Shown here: positions 6,768 to 16,155 of the stretch, piece by piece
Layout: each line of letters opens with the position of its first letter
Numbering within the stretch: the stretch's first letter is position 1
Origin: LSUCC0057 sp048549915
GTDB taxonomy: Bacteria; Pseudomonadota; Gammaproteobacteria; Pseudomonadales; Porticoccaceae
NCBI GenBank assembly: GCA_048549915.1
Contig: JBLYYE010000048.1
Location: 1-31,504, forward strand
Length of the DNA: 31,504 nucleotides
Reading direction: 5' to 3'
Translations under genes and position numbers: made by a program
The notes under the pieces: generated by a model
The model's database searches: none
Seen by the model: only the letters and a program-made list of their open reading frames with translations
Told to the model about the DNA's origin: nothing

Positions 6768-7736
6768 GTGTCCTTCAGTGAAAGTAATCAACAGAGTTTC
6801 CGGTTTTCTCGCGGCATTGGTGCGGGGGAAGTTGATGCGCGCGGATCGGTGGTGACGATCGGCTGTTTTGACGGGGTTCACCGCGGCCATCAGGCACTTG
6901 TCGAACATGTTATTGAGCAGGCGCAGCAGCGCGATTTGCGATCGATTGCGGTCACCTTTGACCCGCATCCTGAGGAGTACTTTTCAGCTGAGGTGTGTCC
7001 GCCCCGGCTGATGCGTATACGCGACAAAGTAGAAGCGTTGCGTGCGCTGGGAGTAGATGAAGTGGTGTGTCTGCGTTTTGACGATAAGCTGCGCACACTC
7101 TCGGCGGAAGAGTTTGTCGAGCAGATACTAATCAAACGCCTAGTCACCCAGCATTTAGTCGTCGGCGATGACTTCAAGTTTGGCAGTGATCGCAGTGGTG
7201 ACCACCACTCGCTACAGCAAAACGGCCAGCGTTGGGGCTTCACCGTAGAGGACAGCCCCACGGTCACTCTGGACGGTCAGAGAGTGAGCAGTACGCGCAT
7301 ACGCGAGCTGTTAGGGCGCGGCGAGTTTTCCAAAGCCTCAGAGTTGTTGGGTCGCCCATTCGCTATTGCCGGGCGAGTGATTCACGGTCAAAAACTTGGC
7401 CGCGAATTGGGATTTGCCACTGCCAATATTAATTTGCAGCGTTACAGAGCACCGTTATCGGGTGTTTTTGCGGTCAAAGTTGAGATCGCGGGCCAATCTT
7501 ACATCGGCTCTGCCAATGTCGGTGTGCGACCAACAGTGGGCGATTTAGATAAACCAATATTGGAAGTACATTTGCTGGATTTTGACAGCGACCTCTATGG
7601 CCAAAGGCTCTCGGTGGAGTTTGTCTGCAAAGTTCGCGAAGAGCAGAAATTCGCCTCATTTGAGGCACTGGTAGAGCAAATAGGCCGCGATGTCGCTACC
7701 ACCAGAGAATATTTTAACGCGCGCAATCACACATAA
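6768..7736 (+). CDS. ribF: Bifunctional riboflavin kinase / FAD synthetase
   Basis: A cytoplasmic enzyme of 322 aa making FMN and then FAD from riboflavin. The N-terminal FAD synthetase half has the nucleotidyltransferase motif GCFDGVHRGHQAL and VTFDPHPEEYF, then VGDDFKFGSDRSGD and SSTRIRELLGRGEF. The C-terminal riboflavin kinase half has GRELGFATANI and YIGSANVGVRPT. The start is GTG 6768, with only a weak AAAGAG upstream. It is followed by ileS after 22 nt, as in E. coli, and the two are probably cotranscribed. Confidence 0.96.
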   Translation: MSFSESNQQSFRFSRGIGAGEVDARGSVVTIGCFDGVHRGHQALVEHVIEQAQQRDLRSIAVTFDPHPEEYFSAEVCPPRLMRIRDKVEALRALGVDEVVCLRFDDKLRTLSAEEFVEQILIKRLVTQHLVVGDDFKFGSDRSGDHHSLQQNGQRWGFTVEDSPTVTLDGQRVSSTRIRELLGRGEFSKASELLGRPFAIAGRVIHGQKLGRELGFATANINLQRYRAPLSGVFAVKVEIAGQSYIGSANVGVRPTVGDLDKPILEVHLLDFDSDLYGQRLSVEFVCKVREEQKFASFEALVEQIGRDVATTREYFNARNHT

Positions 7737-7758
7737 ACTACGAGATAGAATAGCGACA

Positions 7759-10566
7759 ATGACAGATTACAAAGCGACGCTTAACCTGCCTACAACCGGC
7801 TTTCCGATGCGTGCCAATTTGGCTCAGCGCGAGCCTGGAATGCTAAAAAATTGGCAAAAGAACGATGTTTACGGCCAGATTCGCGCGGCGCGCGCCGGCC
7901 GCGAAAAGTTTATTCTCCACGATGGTCCTCCCTACGCAAACGGCGACATTCACATCGGCCATGCGGTCAACAAGACCCTCAAAGACATTATCGTAAAGTC
8001 GCGGACCTTAATGGGCTACGACGCGCCCTATGTGCCCGGCTGGGACTGCCACGGCCTTCCGATTGAGCACAATGTCGAGAAGAAAATAGGCAAAGCGGGT
8101 GTCAAAGTAGATTACCGCAAGTTCCGCGCCAAATGCCGCGAATACGCCATGAAGCAAGTTGATGGCCAGCGCAAAGATTTTATCCGTCTTGGAGTCTTCG
8201 GTGAGTGGGACAATCCGTACCTGACGATGAATTTTAAGGTCGAGGCCGATATCGTCCGCGCTTTGGGTAAAATCGCAGAAAATGGCCACTTGGTAAAAGG
8301 TTACAAGCCGGTTTATTGGAGCGTAGTAGGCGGCTCTGCACTCGCTGAGGCAGAGGTCGAATACCAAGATAAAGAGTCATTCTCTATCGATGTTAAGTAT
8401 CCAGTAACCAAAGCCGAGTCACTCGCGCAACTGGATACCGCTTTTGGCGGGTTGCCCGGCAGCGGCACAGTCAACGTATTGATCTGGACGACAACACCTT
8501 GGACGCTGCCCTCAAGTTTGGCGATTTCGGTTGGCGCCGAGCTTACCTATCAGCTTGTACAGGTCGGTGAACAGCGGCTCATCGTCGCGGCAGAGCTGCT
8601 CGAAAGCGTACTGCAGCGCGGTGAAATTGAGCAGCACACAGTGTTGGCTCAGTGCAGTGGCAATCTGCTGGAAAACATTATTGCTCAGCACCCCTTTTAC
8701 GATCGGGATATCCCGGTTTTGCTCGGTGAGCATGTCACCACCGATGCTGGCAGTGGTTGTGTGCACACTGCGCCTGATCACGGCATGGAAGATTTTGTCG
8801 TGTCGCGTCGCTACGGCATCGAGACAATTAATTCGATAGCGGACAACGGTGTTTACCGCGACGATGTTGCGCTGTTTGCGGGCCAACATGTTTACAAAGT
8901 CGACGAGCCGATCATTGAGCTGCTTAAAGAGCGCGGCGCGCTGTTTAGTTGCAGTAAATTTACCCACAGTTATGCGCATTGTTGGCGCACTAAAACACCT
9001 CTGATCTATCGCGCAACTCCGCAGTGGTTTGTCTCGATGGAGAAAAATGGGTTGCTCAAAGATGCACTCGCAGCGGTTAAAGGGGTTGATTGGCACCCCG
9101 AGTGGGGCGAAGCGCGCATCGCTGGTATGTTGCAAAACAGCCCGGACTGGTGTGTTTCTCGTCAGCGCACCTGGGGTGTGCCAATTGCGCTGTTTATCGA
9201 TCGCGACAGTGGTGATCTTCACCCCGAAACGCCGCGCCTTATCGAAGCCGTAGCGCAACTGATTGAACAAGAGGGTATAGATGCTTGGTTTGATCTCGAC
9301 CCCGCCAAATTGTTGGGTGCAGATGCCGAGCGCTACAGCAAAGTGACCGATACCTTGGATGTATGGTTCGATTCGGGGGTAACTCACGCCGCCGTGTTAT
9401 CCGCTCGAGATGAGTTGCAGTATCCGGCAGATCTCTATTTGGAAGGCTCGGATCAACACCGCGGCTGGTTCCAAAGCTCGCTGAAAACAGCGATCGCGAT
9501 AAATGGTACAGCACCCTACAAAGCGGTGCTGACCCACGGTTTCACAGTGGATGCCAACGGCCGAAAAATGTCTAAGTCGATCGGCAATGTCATTGCTCCA
9601 CAGAGTGTTATCAACGAGCTGGGCGCAGATGTGCTGCGACTCTGGGTCGCCTCCGCAGATGTCAGTGGCGAAATGACAGTCTCCGATCAAATTCTCAAGC
9701 GCGCAGGGGACTCTTACCGGCGTATTCGCAACACGGCGCGCTACTTTTTGGCCAACCTCGATGGTTTTGAACCAGAGCAGCACTTAGTTGAAGCCGACAA
9801 TCTTCTCGCCCTAGACCGCTGGGCAGTAGAGCGCACCGCTGCACTGCAAGAGGAGATCGTCGCTGACTACAAAAGTTACCAAATGCACCTTATCTACCAG
9901 AAATTGCACAACTTCTGTGTGCGCGATATGGGTGGGTTTTATCTGGATGTAATTAAAGACCGTATCTACACCTGTCCAACCGAAAGCTTGGCGCGGCGCT
10001 CGGCGCAAACTGCGCTGTTCCATATTGCCGAGGCCTTTACCCGTTGGATTGCGCCTATCCTGAGCTTTACTGCCGACGAGATTTGGGGCTTTCTGCCCGG
10101 CAAGCGCAGCAGTTCAGTGTTTGTCGCAGAGCTCTATTCGCTGCCCAAGTTCAGTCAGCAGCCCACTATTACTGGTGCTGACTGGGAGCTTATCTTGGAG
10201 GCCAAAGAAGCGGTCAATAAAGTGCTTGAAGAGCAGCGCGCGCAGGGCACAGTCAAGGGCTCACTAGAGGCGGATGTGGCACTTTATGCCGAGGCTAAGC
10301 TGCACAGTGCGTTAGCCAAGCTAGAGGGCGAATTGCGCTTTGTCACTATTACCTCTACCGCCAGTTTGGCACCACTCGATGACAGCACAGGCAGTTCTTC
10401 GCCGCTTGCTGGCCTGAGTGTCGATGTGAGTCATTCGGCTGCGGCTAAGTGCGCTCGCTGCTGGCACTGCCGCAGTGATGTCGGCAGCCAGCCCAGCCAC
10501 CCTGAGTTGTGTGGTCGCTGCGTTGACAATATTGAGGGTGCAGGGGAGCAGCGCCAGTATGCCTAA
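7759..10566 (+). CDS. ileS: Isoleucyl-tRNA synthetase
   Basis: A class I aminoacyl-tRNA synthetase of 935 aa (E. coli 938) that charges tRNA-Ile and edits valine. Visible features are PPYANGDIHIGHAVNK with the HIGH motif, the CP1 editing domain (TTTPWTLPSSLA, then GSGCVHTAPDHGMEDF), WFDSGVTHAAVL, and GRKMSKSIGN with KMSKS. A C-terminal zinc-binding region, CARCWHCRSD plus CGRC, ends the protein. The frame is open 23 codons upstream, but ATG 7759 gives the standard N-terminus MTDYKATLNLP. The stop overlaps the lspA start by 8 nt. Confidence 0.98.
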   Translation: MTDYKATLNLPTTGFPMRANLAQREPGMLKNWQKNDVYGQIRAARAGREKFILHDGPPYANGDIHIGHAVNKTLKDIIVKSRTLMGYDAPYVPGWDCHGLPIEHNVEKKIGKAGVKVDYRKFRAKCREYAMKQVDGQRKDFIRLGVFGEWDNPYLTMNFKVEADIVRALGKIAENGHLVKGYKPVYWSVVGGSALAEAEVEYQDKESFSIDVKYPVTKAESLAQLDTAFGGLPGSGTVNVLIWTTTPWTLPSSLAISVGAELTYQLVQVGEQRLIVAAELLESVLQRGEIEQHTVLAQCSGNLLENIIAQHPFYDRDIPVLLGEHVTTDAGSGCVHTAPDHGMEDFVVSRRYGIETINSIADNGVYRDDVALFAGQHVYKVDEPIIELLKERGALFSCSKFTHSYAHCWRTKTPLIYRATPQWFVSMEKNGLLKDALAAVKGVDWHPEWGEARIAGMLQNSPDWCVSRQRTWGVPIALFIDRDSGDLHPETPRLIEAVAQLIEQEGIDAWFDLDPAKLLGADAERYSKVTDTLDVWFDSGVTHAAVLSARDELQYPADLYLEGSDQHRGWFQSSLKTAIAINGTAPYKAVLTHGFTVDANGRKMSKSIGNVIAPQSVINELGADVLRLWVASADVSGEMTVSDQILKRAGDSYRRIRNTARYFLANLDGFEPEQHLVEADNLLALDRWAVERTAALQEEIVADYKSYQMHLIYQKLHNFCVRDMGGFYLDVIKDRIYTCPTESLARRSAQTALFHIAEAFTRWIAPILSFTADEIWGFLPGKRSSSVFVAELYSLPKFSQQPTITGADWELILEAKEAVNKVLEEQRAQGTVKGSLEADVALYAEAKLHSALAKLEGELRFVTITSTASLAPLDDSTGSSSPLAGLSVDVSHSAAAKCARCWHCRSDVGSQPSHPELCGRCVDNIEGAGEQRQYA

Positions 10567-11059
10567 ACTGACCATGGCCCAGCGCTGGTATCTGTTGGCC
10601 GCAGCGGTAGTGCTGCTCGACCAAGCCAGCAAAGCTGTGATCACCGCGATTTTCTCGCGGGGTGATGTCTTGCCGGTGACCAGTTTTTTCAACTTGGTGC
10701 TGACCTATAATCGCGGCGCGGCTTTCAGCTTTTTAGCTGGCGCGGGTGGTTGGCAGCGCTGGGCATTGAGCGCACTGGCTATCGTATTGAGTGTGGTATT
10801 GGTGATTTGGATAGCTCGCGCGGCACAGCGTTGGGTTGAGGCGTTGCCATTGGCGCTTATTTTGGGTGGTGCACTGGGCAACGTAGTTGATCGCCTGCGT
10901 CTGGGAGGCGTAGTAGATTTCTTAGACTTGCACTGGGGTGGCTACCACTGGCCAGCGTTTAACGTTGCCGATATGGCCATCAGTGCCGGGGCCATTATTA
11001 TTTTGTTGGCAGTTATTTTCGATAAAGAGAGCCGCAAGCGGCGCGGAGGCAGGTCATGA
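10559..11059 (+). CDS. lspA: Lipoprotein signal peptidase (signal peptidase II)
   Basis: An inner-membrane aspartyl protease of 166 aa with four membrane segments that cleaves prolipoproteins before the lipidated cysteine. Conserved blocks are LLDQASKAVI, YNRGAAFSFL, GGALGNVVDRLRLGGVVDFLD with the first catalytic Asp, and FNVADMAI with the second. The start at ATG 10559 lies inside the end of ileS (8-nt overlap), with GGGGAG about 10 bases before it. The following fkpB overlaps by ATGA. Confidence 0.96.
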   Translation: MPKLTMAQRWYLLAAAVVLLDQASKAVITAIFSRGDVLPVTSFFNLVLTYNRGAAFSFLAGAGGWQRWALSALAIVLSVVLVIWIARAAQRWVEALPLALILGGALGNVVDRLRLGGVVDFLDLHWGGYHWPAFNVADMAISAGAIIILLAVIFDKESRKRRGGRS

Positions 11060-11505
11060 GCGAAACCCGATTAACCGTTGGTGAAGAGACTAAAGTCACT
11101 TTGCATTTTTCTCTTGGCCTTGCGACTGGCGACTTGATCGACAGTAACTTTGAGGGCGAGCCGGCTACTTTTGTGTTTGGTGATGGTTCGTTATTGCCGG
11201 GTTTTGAACAGCCTTTGGTAGGTATGGCCGCAGGTAGCGAGGCCACCTTTACTATCGCGCCAGAGCACGCCTTTGGCCAGCACAACGAAAGTAATGTGCA
11301 AGCTGTAGGGCGGGCAAACTTTGCCGACGAAGAGCTAGAAGAGGGTATGGTGTTCTCTTTTATGAACGGCGATGGTGAGTTGCCAGGCGTTGTTTTAGAA
11401 ATAAACGACGACGAGGTGATAGTTGACTTTAACCACCCGCTGGCGGGCCAGACCATTACCTTTAGTGTCAAAATTGTTGAAGTGCAGAGCGCCGTTTTAC
11501 ACTGA
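11056..11505 (+). CDS. fkpB: FKBP-type peptidyl-prolyl isomerase (SlpA/FkpB-like)
   Basis: A 149-aa cytoplasmic FKBP with an inserted-flap (IF) chaperone domain, related to SlyD but without the His-rich metal-binding tail. Motifs are VTLHFSLGLATGDLIDSNFEGEP, FVFGDGSLLPGFEQPLVGM, then APEHAFGQHNESNVQ and FNHPLAGQTITFSVKI. It starts in an ATGA overlap with lspA and ends in a TGATG overlap with ispH, so the three genes are probably translationally coupled. The lspA-fkpB-ispH order is conserved in gammaproteobacteria. Confidence 0.95.
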   Translation: MSETRLTVGEETKVTLHFSLGLATGDLIDSNFEGEPATFVFGDGSLLPGFEQPLVGMAAGSEATFTIAPEHAFGQHNESNVQAVGRANFADEELEEGMVFSFMNGDGELPGVVLEINDDEVIVDFNHPLAGQTITFSVKIVEVQSAVLH

Positions 11506-12443
11506 TGGATATTCAGCTAGCTAATCCGCGCGGCTTTTGCGCGGGCGTCGATCGTGCCATTGATATCGTCAATCGCGCACTGGAGTTATTTGGCAGCCCA
11601 ATCTATGTGCGCCACGAAGTTGTGCACAACAAATTCGTGGTAGATGACCTGCGCGCGCGCGGTGCAATATTTGTCGAGGAACTCGAAGAGGTTCCCGATG
11701 ATGTGATTGTCATCTTTAGCGCCCACGGTGTTTCACAAGCTGTGCGCAACGAAGCCCAGCAGCGTGGTTTGAGAGTCTTTGATGCCACCTGTCCGCTGGT
11801 CACTAAGGTGCACCTAGAGGTAACAAAGTACGCCGCAGAAGGGCGCGAGTGTGTGCTTATCGGACATGCTGGTCACCCCGAGGTCGAGGGCACTATGGGG
11901 CAGTACGATGCCAGCCAAGGCGGCTGTGTCTACTTAGTTGAGAGTCCAGAAGATGTCGACAAGCTCGTTGTAGAAGATCCGCAAAAACTGGCTTTTGTCA
12001 CCCAAACTACACTCTCTATGGATGATACCGCACTGGTTATAGACCGGCTGCGAGAGCGCTTCCCTACTATTGAGGGGCCGCGCAAAGATGATATCTGTTA
12101 CGCCACGCAAAACCGTCAAGACGCGGTCAAACAGTTGGCGCTGGAGTCGCAGCTGGTCTTGGTGGTCGGTTCTGTGAGCAGTTCAAATTCCAATCGTCTG
12201 CGTGAACTGGCCGAGCGCTGCGGCTGTGCCGCCTATCTGATCGACGGTGCCGATGATATCGATCCCACCTGGTTGAATGGTGTCAAGAAAATAGGCATTA
12301 CAGCCGGTGCCTCCGCCCCAGAAGTGCTGGTACATGGCGTAGTCGAACAGCTGCAAAAGCTCGGTGCTAACGCCCCGCATGAGTTAAATGGCATTCGCGA
12401 GGATGTCCATTTCTCACTGCCGCGCGAACTGCGACCCGAATAA
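11505..12443 (+). CDS. ispH: 4-hydroxy-3-methylbut-2-enyl diphosphate reductase
   Basis: The last step of the MEP isoprenoid pathway, reducing HMBPP to IPP and DMAPP with a [4Fe-4S] cluster. At 312 aa it has the usual length. Cluster ligands are Cys12 (NPRGFCAGVDRAI), Cys96 (FDATCPLVTKVH) and Cys198 (DDICYATQNRQ). Substrate-binding His41, His74 (FSAHGVS) and His124 with Glu126 (GHAGHPEVEGT) are also present. ATG 11505 shares one base with the fkpB stop. The gene ends one base before convergent pgi, with no visible terminator between them. Confidence 0.98.
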   Translation: MDIQLANPRGFCAGVDRAIDIVNRALELFGSPIYVRHEVVHNKFVVDDLRARGAIFVEELEEVPDDVIVIFSAHGVSQAVRNEAQQRGLRVFDATCPLVTKVHLEVTKYAAEGRECVLIGHAGHPEVEGTMGQYDASQGGCVYLVESPEDVDKLVVEDPQKLAFVTQTTLSMDDTALVIDRLRERFPTIEGPRKDDICYATQNRQDAVKQLALESQLVLVVGSVSSSNSNRLRELAERCGCAAYLIDGADDIDPTWLNGVKKIGITAGASAPEVLVHGVVEQLQKLGANAPHELNGIREDVHFSLPRELRPE

Positions 12444-12444
12444 T

Positions 12445-14028
12445 TTAAACTCTGCGGCTGTCTATCTCGGCTAGCAAGGCTTGGGTCGAGCTGTCGCTGG
12501 CGCTATTGCCATCGAGCAGCTCATTGGCCATTTTTTTGCCCAGCTCAACGCCCCATTGATCGAAAGAGTTGATATTCCAAAGTATCCCTTGAGTGAAGAC
12601 TTTGTGCTCATAAAGGGCGATGAGAGAACCAAGGTTAAAGGGTGTCAGCTCATCTAGCAGCAGTGTGTTGGAGGGGCGATTGCCTGGGTAGTAACGGTGT
12701 GGTTCGCCAACAGGCGCCTTCTGCCCGCTCATTAGCGCGCCGCTCTGGGCCAGCATGTTACCCAACAGCACTTGATGGTGCTCGCGGTTGCTGAGGTTAT
12801 CGTTAATCGGTGCAATAAAGTCTACCGGTACAGTTTGGGTGCCTTGGTGCAGCAACTGAAAGAATGCATGCTGACCATTGGTGCCAGTCTGACCCCACAA
12901 AATAGGCCCGGTGTGATAACCGACGGGTTCACCGCCCACTCGGCAAGATTTGCCGTTACTCTCCATATCCAACTGCTGTAAGTAAGCCGGCAGCAAACCG
13001 AGGCGCTCACAGTAAGGAATCACGGCGTAGCTGCGGCTGTCGAGAAAGTTGCTCTCCCACAGACCTGTAAGCGCCATTAATACCGGCATGTTCTCCTCTG
13101 CAGGGGCAGTTAAAAAGTGCTGATCCATTGCACGCGCACCTTCTAGCAGCTGTTGAAATCGGTCGAACCCGACACACAGAGCTATAGATAAGCCAATCGC
13201 CGACCAGAGTGAGTAACGCCCTCCAACCCATTCGGCAAACTCCAAAATTTGCTCGCGGGGTATACCGTAGCGCTCTGCTTGCTGGGGGTTGGCAGTGAGC
13301 GCAAGGAAGTGTTTGCTAGTCTCTGGTTGCTGCAGCCCCAGCTGTTGGCTAAACCACGCTTGAGCGGTTCTGGCGTTGAGCAGCGTCTCTTGCGTCGTAA
13401 AGGTTTTACTGGCCACAGCCACCAACGTTGTCTCGGCGTCGAGCGTCTTCAATAATTGCAAAATTTCTGCGCCATCGACATTGGAGATAAAATGTAATTT
13501 CAGGCTCGGGTGAGCGTATTCTGCCAGTGCAGAGCAGACCATTTTAGGCCCAAGGTCCGACCCGCCAATGCCGATGTTGACGACATCGGTGATAGCTTTG
13601 CCGCTTTCACCGAGCCACTGCCCAGTGCGAATCGCCTCACTAACACGTTGTATCGCTTGGAGTTGATCGCTGACCTCGGTTGTAATTACTTGCGTCACAC
13701 CATCTTCACGCTTGGCGCGCAAAGCGGTGTGCATCACCGCGCGTCCTTCACTGGCATTGATGGCAGCGCCCTCGAACATGGCTTGGCGCATTTGCGCTAA
13801 AGGCGATTCATCGGCAAGCGCTATGAGTGCATCTAATGCATGGCTGTCTATGCGATTTTTACTGTAATCCAACATCAAACCCCCACAGCGCAACTGATGC
13901 TGGGCGGCGCGCTGGCTGTTAGCCGAGAACAGTTGATTCAGCTCTGGGAGTCCCCGCTGCGCAATCTGCTCAAGCTGTTGCCAGGCGCTAGTTTGTAGGG
14001 GGGAGTAACCGTCGGATAAAAAGGACAT
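12445..14028 (-). CDS. pgi: Glucose-6-phosphate isomerase
   Basis: Interconverts glucose-6-phosphate and fructose-6-phosphate in the cytoplasm. At 527 aa it is slightly shorter than E. coli Pgi. Signatures are NIGIGGSDLGPKMVCSAL, ASKTFTTQET, EWVGGRYSLWSAIGLS, PYCERLGLLPAYLQQLDMES, HQVLLGN and SFDQWGVELGKKMA. ATG 14028 has no strong ribosome-binding sequence. It is transcribed away from edd; in this setting it can cycle fructose-6-phosphate back to glucose-6-phosphate for the Entner-Doudoroff route (inference). Whether the HexR boxes in the shared upstream region also act on pgi is open, since they lie closer to edd. Confidence 0.97.
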   Translation of the reverse strand: MSFLSDGYSPLQTSAWQQLEQIAQRGLPELNQLFSANSQRAAQHQLRCGGLMLDYSKNRIDSHALDALIALADESPLAQMRQAMFEGAAINASEGRAVMHTALRAKREDGVTQVITTEVSDQLQAIQRVSEAIRTGQWLGESGKAITDVVNIGIGGSDLGPKMVCSALAEYAHPSLKLHFISNVDGAEILQLLKTLDAETTLVAVASKTFTTQETLLNARTAQAWFSQQLGLQQPETSKHFLALTANPQQAERYGIPREQILEFAEWVGGRYSLWSAIGLSIALCVGFDRFQQLLEGARAMDQHFLTAPAEENMPVLMALTGLWESNFLDSRSYAVIPYCERLGLLPAYLQQLDMESNGKSCRVGGEPVGYHTGPILWGQTGTNGQHAFFQLLHQGTQTVPVDFIAPINDNLSNREHHQVLLGNMLAQSGALMSGQKAPVGEPHRYYPGNRPSNTLLLDELTPFNLGSLIALYEHKVFTQGILWNINSFDQWGVELGKKMANELLDGNSASDSSTQALLAEIDSRRV

Positions 14029-14201
14029 AATTGATCGCCAATCAGTGGTGAGGTTTAAATGGATCGCATGAATATGGTTATTACACCCAGTAGACGCAAT
14101 TTCGGTCTCACTGGTCGTTTTTTTGACAATAATATCGTTAACTTGGCTGTCTATCGGCCATAATTGTAAACCTATGTAAACGAGTCTACAGTAAATATTA
14201 A

Positions 14202-14216
14202 TGTAGTTAAATTACA
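14202..14216. promoter_or_regulatory. HexR-type operator, distal edd box
   Basis: TGTAGTTAAATTACA matches the known gammaproteobacterial HexR palindrome (TGTARTTWWATTACA type). It lies 116 nt before the edd start and 174 nt from the pgi start. HexR itself is encoded at 22944-23798. Confidence 0.75.
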
Positions 14217-14252
14217 AAAATTGCACAAAAAACAACTCTATAACTTTTATTG

Positions 14253-14281
14253 TGTAACTAAGTTACAAATAGGGCTACAAT
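14253..14281 (+). promoter_or_regulatory. edd promoter with overlapping HexR-type operator
   Basis: TGTAACTAAGTTACA (14253-14267) is a palindrome apart from its central base, with the HexR half-site TGTAA. A good -10, TACAAT, lies at 14276-14281, so the box would cover the -35 position (TGTAAC at 14253-14258, spacer 17). The predicted start is near 14288. Binding here would block RNA polymerase. This is a second box 51 nt from the first, centre to centre. Confidence 0.65.
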
Positions 14282-14331
14282 TAACTCTATCGATACAGCG
14301 CTCTACCTATAATTATTTTTGAGGGTACTCC

Positions 14332-16155
14332 ATGGCTATCCATCCAACTGTAGCTGCAGTGACACAGCGAATCGCCGAACGCAGTAAAGGCTTGCGCGAC
14401 GACTATCTGGCTCAAATGCGAGATGCGGCAGAAAATCGTCCAACCCGCAGCCGGCTGAGTTGCGGTAACCTCGCTCACGGATTTGCAGCGTGTGACGCAA
14501 CCGATAAAAATGCTTTGCGCCTGATGGAAACGGGCAATGTGGCGATCGTCACGGCTTACAACGATATGCTCTCTGCCCACCACCCCTATGTCGATTACCC
14601 AGAAAAAATAAAAGCAGCACTGCGCGATATGGGCTGGACAGCCCAAGTGGCGGGTGGTGTGCCCGCTATGTGTGATGGTGTCACACAGGGCCAGGCAGGC
14701 ATGGAACTGAGCCTGTTTAGCCGCGATTTAATCGCTCAATGTACCGCAGTGGCACTTTCACATCAGATGTTCGATGCCGTTTTAGCGCTGGGAGTTTGCG
14801 ACAAAATTGTCCCAGGTCTTCTCATCGGGGCGCTTAGCTTTGGTCACTTACCTGCGCTGTTTGTGCCAGCGGGGCCGATGGAGAGCGGTCTACCCAACAA
14901 AGAGAAACAGCGCATTCGCCAACTCTATGCAGAAGGGCAGGTAGGGCGTGAAGAGCTGCTTCAAGCCGAGTCAGATAGCTACCACAGTGCGGGAACGTGC
15001 ACTTTTTATGGTACGGCCAATAGCAACCAAGTGATTCTTGAGGCGCTCGGCCTGCAGTTGCCGGGCAGCTCGTTCGTTAATCCGAGCAGTCCTTTGCGCG
15101 ATCCACTGACCGTAGCTGCTGCTGAGCATGTGGCTAGAATTACCCATCTTGGCCCCGATTATCGTCCCATCGGCGAAATTGTCGACGAGCGCGCGGTTGT
15201 CAATGCCGTCATCTCACTGCTGGCCTCGGGCGGTTCGACCAACCATACCATTCACCTGATCGCTATCGCTCGCGCTGCGGGTATTATTCTCAATTGGGGT
15301 GATTTTTCTGATCTCTCTGCAGTGATTCCGCTGTTGGCCAAGGTCTACCCTAACGGCCATGCTGATGTTAACCACTTCCACGCGTCCGGAGGCACTAGCT
15401 GTCTATTTGGGCAGTTACTCAGAGCCGGTTTGATGCACGCTGATGCCAAAACAGCTTGGGGTGGAAGCTTCGCAGACTTTGCCTTGGAGCCGACACTGCG
15501 CGATGGCGCTATCGCCTGGCAAGCCTCCCCCGAGCGCTCTTTGGACAGCGAAGTATTGGCCTCTGTTGCCGAGCCATTTTCACCTGAGGGCGGTTTAAAC
15601 CTTATTGATGGCAACCTTGGTCGCGGCGTGGTCAAGCTTTCAGCCGTGGCTGCCGAGCATCGCGTCGTTGAGGCGCCGGCGGTAGTTATTGAAAACCAAG
15701 ACGAGTTAGCTGGGCTATTCGAGGCGGGTGAATTAGACCGCGATGTCATTGTGGTAGCGCGCTTTCAGGGGCCTAAAGCACTGGGAATGCCCGAGTTGCA
15801 CAAACTAACGCCGCTGTTGGGCTCTCTACAGGATCGAGGCTTTAAGGTAGCTCTGGTGACGGACGGCCGTATGTCGGGCGCCTCTGGCAAGGTTCCCGCG
15901 GCTATTCATCTCGTTCCAGAAGCCGCCGCCGGTGGGCCGCTGGCGCGAGTCAATAGCGGCGATAGGCTGCGTCTCGATGCCGATGCGGGCACGCTAGAGT
16001 GGTTGGGAGACGAGCAAGTGCTGTTGCAGCGCGAGCTAGTTCAATCCCCACAGTTGGGTGAGCAGGGTTGCGGCCGCGAACTGTTTGCCCTCAGCCGGCG
16101 TGCAGTGACCAGTGCTGAGCACGGCGCTTCATATCTCTTTGACGAGGTTGAATAA
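14332..16155 (+). CDS. edd: 6-phosphogluconate dehydratase (Entner-Doudoroff)
   Basis: Converts 6-phosphogluconate to 2-keto-3-deoxy-6-phosphogluconate (KDPG). It is a 607-aa member of the IlvD/Edd dehydratase family with an oxygen-sensitive [4Fe-4S] cluster. Cluster cysteines are likely in GVPAMCDGVTQGQAGME and ALGVCDKIVPG. Other family motifs are SAGTCTFYGTANSNQ, LASGGSTNHTIH, GGTSCLFGQLL and DGRMSGASGKVPAAIHLVPEA. ATG 14332 follows GAGGG at good spacing. The stop shares a base with the glk start (TAATG). It is the first gene of a likely edd-glk-eda-zwf-pgl operon. Confidence 0.98.
   Translation: MAIHPTVAAVTQRIAERSKGLRDDYLAQMRDAAENRPTRSRLSCGNLAHGFAACDATDKNALRLMETGNVAIVTAYNDMLSAHHPYVDYPEKIKAALRDMGWTAQVAGGVPAMCDGVTQGQAGMELSLFSRDLIAQCTAVALSHQMFDAVLALGVCDKIVPGLLIGALSFGHLPALFVPAGPMESGLPNKEKQRIRQLYAEGQVGREELLQAESDSYHSAGTCTFYGTANSNQVILEALGLQLPGSSFVNPSSPLRDPLTVAAAEHVARITHLGPDYRPIGEIVDERAVVNAVISLLASGGSTNHTIHLIAIARAAGIILNWGDFSDLSAVIPLLAKVYPNGHADVNHFHASGGTSCLFGQLLRAGLMHADAKTAWGGSFADFALEPTLRDGAIAWQASPERSLDSEVLASVAEPFSPEGGLNLIDGNLGRGVVKLSAVAAEHRVVEAPAVVIENQDELAGLFEAGELDRDVIVVARFQGPKALGMPELHKLTPLLGSLQDRGFKVALVTDGRMSGASGKVPAAIHLVPEAAAGGPLARVNSGDRLRLDADAGTLEWLGDEQVLLQRELVQSPQLGEQGCGRELFALSRRAVTSAEHGASYLFDEVE

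Noticed and set aside
8512..9387. 291-codon antisense frame inside ileS
   Set aside because: It lies wholly opposite a conserved gene, has no ribosome-binding site or known domain, and is a codon-bias shadow.
14175..14190. TGTAAACGAGTCTACA as a third HexR box before edd
   Set aside because: Half-sites are imperfect and it is 16 nt long, so spacing does not fit the consensus.
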